From Lachnoclostridium sp. UBA7097 (GTDB lineage Bacteria > Bacillota > Clostridia > Lachnospirales > Lachnospiraceae): a DNA stretch of 15,641 nucleotides. Positions 14,227-15,641 of this stretch are shown here, piece after piece. The DNA lies in contig DKYP01000106.1 of assembly GCA_002499945.1 (NCBI GenBank), positions 1 through 15,641 on the forward strand, given 5' to 3'. The position numbers were made by a program, and so were the translations under genes. Position 1 is the first letter of the stretch; each line of letters starts with the position of its first letter. The notes below the pieces were generated by a model that did not search any database, had not been told where the DNA came from, and saw only the letters and a program-made list of their open reading frames with translations.

Positions 14227-14574
14227 ATGGAAAGCTTTGATGTCAGTTTTGTGAGGTCAGATGGGAAATCAGCCAGTTTACGCTTGTTTAGTCATTATAC
14301 TTGTATATGTGGTAAATTTAGCGGTGAGGGTAAGAGTGAATTTGTTGCATTACTAAAAGATGATATTAGTACTGGTGATGTTTCAGTAGTTTCCAGACTG
14401 CCTTTTGCGATTGCAACAGCCGCTTCACTGGAAGTTCTTCTGGATATTCCAGGCCGTTCTGTAATAATATTTCTGTTAAAATTGGGTTATCCATTACAGG
14501 GAGTGTATAAACTTAACAGGGATAAAGACTGGTTTGTTATAGAAAATGTTTTGGGGACTGGATGTACTAAATGA
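14227..14574 (+). CDS. Unrecognised 115-residue protein downstream of DUF4869-like gene
   Basis: The ATG directly follows the TAA of the DUF4869-like frame (TAAATG), with GAGGAGGAAG at 14212-14221 inside the previous gene, so the two are translationally linked. The protein starts with beta-type sequence (FDVSFVRSDGKSASLRLF) and has a hydrophobic middle (PFAIATAASLEVLLDIPGRS) that is too polar for a clear membrane helix, ending GYPLQGVYKLNRDKDWFVIEN. I do not recognise a family. Coupling suggests it forms a functional pair with the DUF4869-like product, which would be lost if that frame is truly broken. Confidence 0.6.
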   Translation: MESFDVSFVRSDGKSASLRLFSHYTCICGKFSGEGKSEFVALLKDDISTGDVSVVSRLPFAIATAASLEVLLDIPGRSVIIFLLKLGYPLQGVYKLNRDKDWFVIENVLGTGCTK

Positions 14575-14630
14575 CTGCAATGGCTGTAAAATAGTAATTA
14601 TTAATCCTGTAAGATTAAAGAAAGTGGCCA

Positions 14631-14656
14631 CCTGGTACTCTGACTATTGTACCAGG
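14631..14656 (-). terminator. Perfect 8-bp inverted repeat between convergent genes
   Basis: CCTGGTAC (14631-14638) and GTACCAGG (14649-14656) flank a 10-base loop, next to the palindrome GTGGCCAC (14624-14631). On the minus strand it is followed a few bases later by TTTCTTT, so it could terminate the recombinase transcript; on the plus strand no T-run follows. It could instead be a recombinase site. Confidence 0.35.
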
Positions 14657-14682
14657 CATTTGATTATGTATGTAAATTGTTT

Positions 14683-15591
14683 CTAAAAAGAAAAATCTTT
14701 TCTTGGGTGTTTCGATGTAAGTATATCTTTTTGTTTGGACATTGTAACATGGGTATAAATTTCTGTTATTTTAATGGAACTGTGCCCGAGCATTTCCTGT
14801 ATGTAACGTATGTCAACATCTGCTTCCAGAAGATATGTAGCAAAAGAATGGCGGAACATATGAGGTGTGATATGTATATTAATGCCAGCGAGTGAAGTAT
14901 ACTTATTGATTATTTCACGGACGGACTGTTCAGACAGTTTTTTATGCAGCCTGTTTGTAAAGAACCAGCCACAGGCCTGTATTTCATCTGCACATTCGTT
15001 CTGGTATTCAGAAAGTATCGAAACCACATCATCATTTACAAGCTGTATTTTACGTTCCTTTGCCCGTTTTCCATAAATTAATACACTTTTCTCACACAGG
15101 TCTATGTCCTTCTGTTTGAGTGAACATAGTTCAGATACCCTCATACCAGTAGAAAAAAGCAGTTCAACAACAGCTATGTCACGTAGTATGCATTTTTTCT
15201 GGCTGCCGCTGCTGGCAAGTTTTTTCTGTTTGTACATAACAGACAGGAAAGTTTCTATAGTGTGCAGTGGTATTGTTTTAGGAAGGATAACTGGTTCACG
15301 GAACTTTGTCTGTATTTTATTCATTGGATTTACACTTATAATATCTTTATATTCAAGATAGTGGAAAAATGTTTTCAACGAGGCAATTTTCCTTTTAGCT
15401 GTCTTAGGCTTGCAGGTCTGGTGAAGCATTGAAATAAATGTTTCAATTGCTTTGGTGGTTGTCTGGGAACCAGTAAATTTTTTAAACTGGTTTAAATCTG
15501 TCCTGTAAGCCTTTAATGTTTTTTCATCAAGTCTTTTTTGGTACTGGCAAAAGCCAAGGTAATCTTTAATAATTGTTTCTAAAGTATCCAT
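14683..15591 (-). CDS. Tyrosine recombinase / phage-type integrase (XerC/XerD-like)
   Basis: The 302-residue protein has the two-domain layout of short Xer-like recombinases: an N-terminal SAM-like DNA-binding domain (about 1-90) and a C-terminal catalytic domain. The catalytic set is complete: Arg151 in STGMRVSEL, Lys175 in the YGKR beta-hairpin, His244 and Arg247 in HMFRHSF, His270 in LGHSS, and the nucleophile Tyr279 in EIYTHV. The start is supported by AAAGGAG on the minus strand (about 15600-15606) before the ATG. It is convergent with the preceding genes and is the only mobility gene in the window. It may be a genomic island integrase, a DNA invertase or a solitary Xer-like enzyme; length alone does not decide. 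Confidence 0.9.
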   Translation of the reverse strand: MDTLETIIKDYLGFCQYQKRLDEKTLKAYRTDLNQFKKFTGSQTTTKAIETFISMLHQTCKPKTAKRKIASLKTFFHYLEYKDIISVNPMNKIQTKFREPVILPKTIPLHTIETFLSVMYKQKKLASSGSQKKCILRDIAVVELLFSTGMRVSELCSLKQKDIDLCEKSVLIYGKRAKERKIQLVNDDVVSILSEYQNECADEIQACGWFFTNRLHKKLSEQSVREIINKYTSLAGINIHITPHMFRHSFATYLLEADVDIRYIQEMLGHSSIKITEIYTHVTMSKQKDILTSKHPRKDFSF

Positions 15592-15641
15592 AATTTAAAT
15601 CTCCTTTTATTTTTTGGTATTTAACGTGAGTTCGACAAAAA

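Noticed and set aside
14647..15361. Three plus-strand open frames opposite the recombinase
   Set aside because: They are antisense shadows of the complete tyrosine recombinase.

Overview
The window looks like a chromosomal accessory region of a low-GC Gram-positive anaerobe, most likely a Clostridia/Lachnospiraceae-type bacterium. The basis is AT-rich DNA, strong AGGAGG-type ribosome binding sites, heavy AGG/AGA use for Arg, and gene families (DUF4143 ATPases, HEPN/MNT pairs, stand-alone HipA-like kinases, DUF4869) common in that group. This placement is inference; no rRNA or marker gene is present. All genes read on + except the terminal recombinase.

Layout. (1) 1-2603: the 3' end of an unknown gene, a DUF4143-type AAA ATPase with a nuclease-like C-terminus, and a minimal nucleotidyltransferase/HEPN pair. 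(2) 2612-3898: a probable promoter, a small unknown protein, a second tandem copy of it broken by a Trp-to-stop change, and a retropepsin-like aspartic protease. (3) 3919-6784: a terminator-like hairpin, then a StiP/PRTase_1 protein with a C-terminal Pelota-like domain, a HAD phosphatase, and a RibD C-terminal/DHFR-fold reductase whose 3' end is frameshifted. (4) 6850-9826: an unknown gene, another terminator-like hairpin, then an HPr-like protein, two TerD-domain proteins and an AIM24/TIGR00266 protein. (5) 9821-12248: a 26-bp direct repeat, a strong hairpin, a HpcH/HpaI (CitE-like) lyase and a PRTase_2-TRSP protein. (6) 12376-14574: a good promoter, a HipA-like kinase with a small partner, a DUF4869 gene frameshifted at a T7 run, and one unknown gene. 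(7) 14683-15591, minus strand: a complete tyrosine recombinase.

The core, 3980-12248, is a version of the tellurium-resistance (Ter)-associated stress system that comparative genomics proposed to make a nucleoside-like metabolite. It carries two distinct PRTases (one with Pelota, one with TRSP), a HAD phosphatase and a CitE-like TIM-barrel lyase, wrapped around TerD calcium-binding proteins and an AIM24 protein. The ATP-grasp ligase and TerC usually seen with this pathway are not in the window. Features I find distinctive here are an HPr-like protein that keeps the regulatory Ser but lacks the catalytic His, a RibD-like reductase, an adjacent retropepsin, and terminator-like hairpins placed just before the start codons of three sub-operons. 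Toxin-antitoxin-like modules and a recombinase flank the core, as in a defence/stress island. Three genes carry inactivating lesions (one nonsense, two single-base frameshifts), which may be real decay, phase variation or sequence error.
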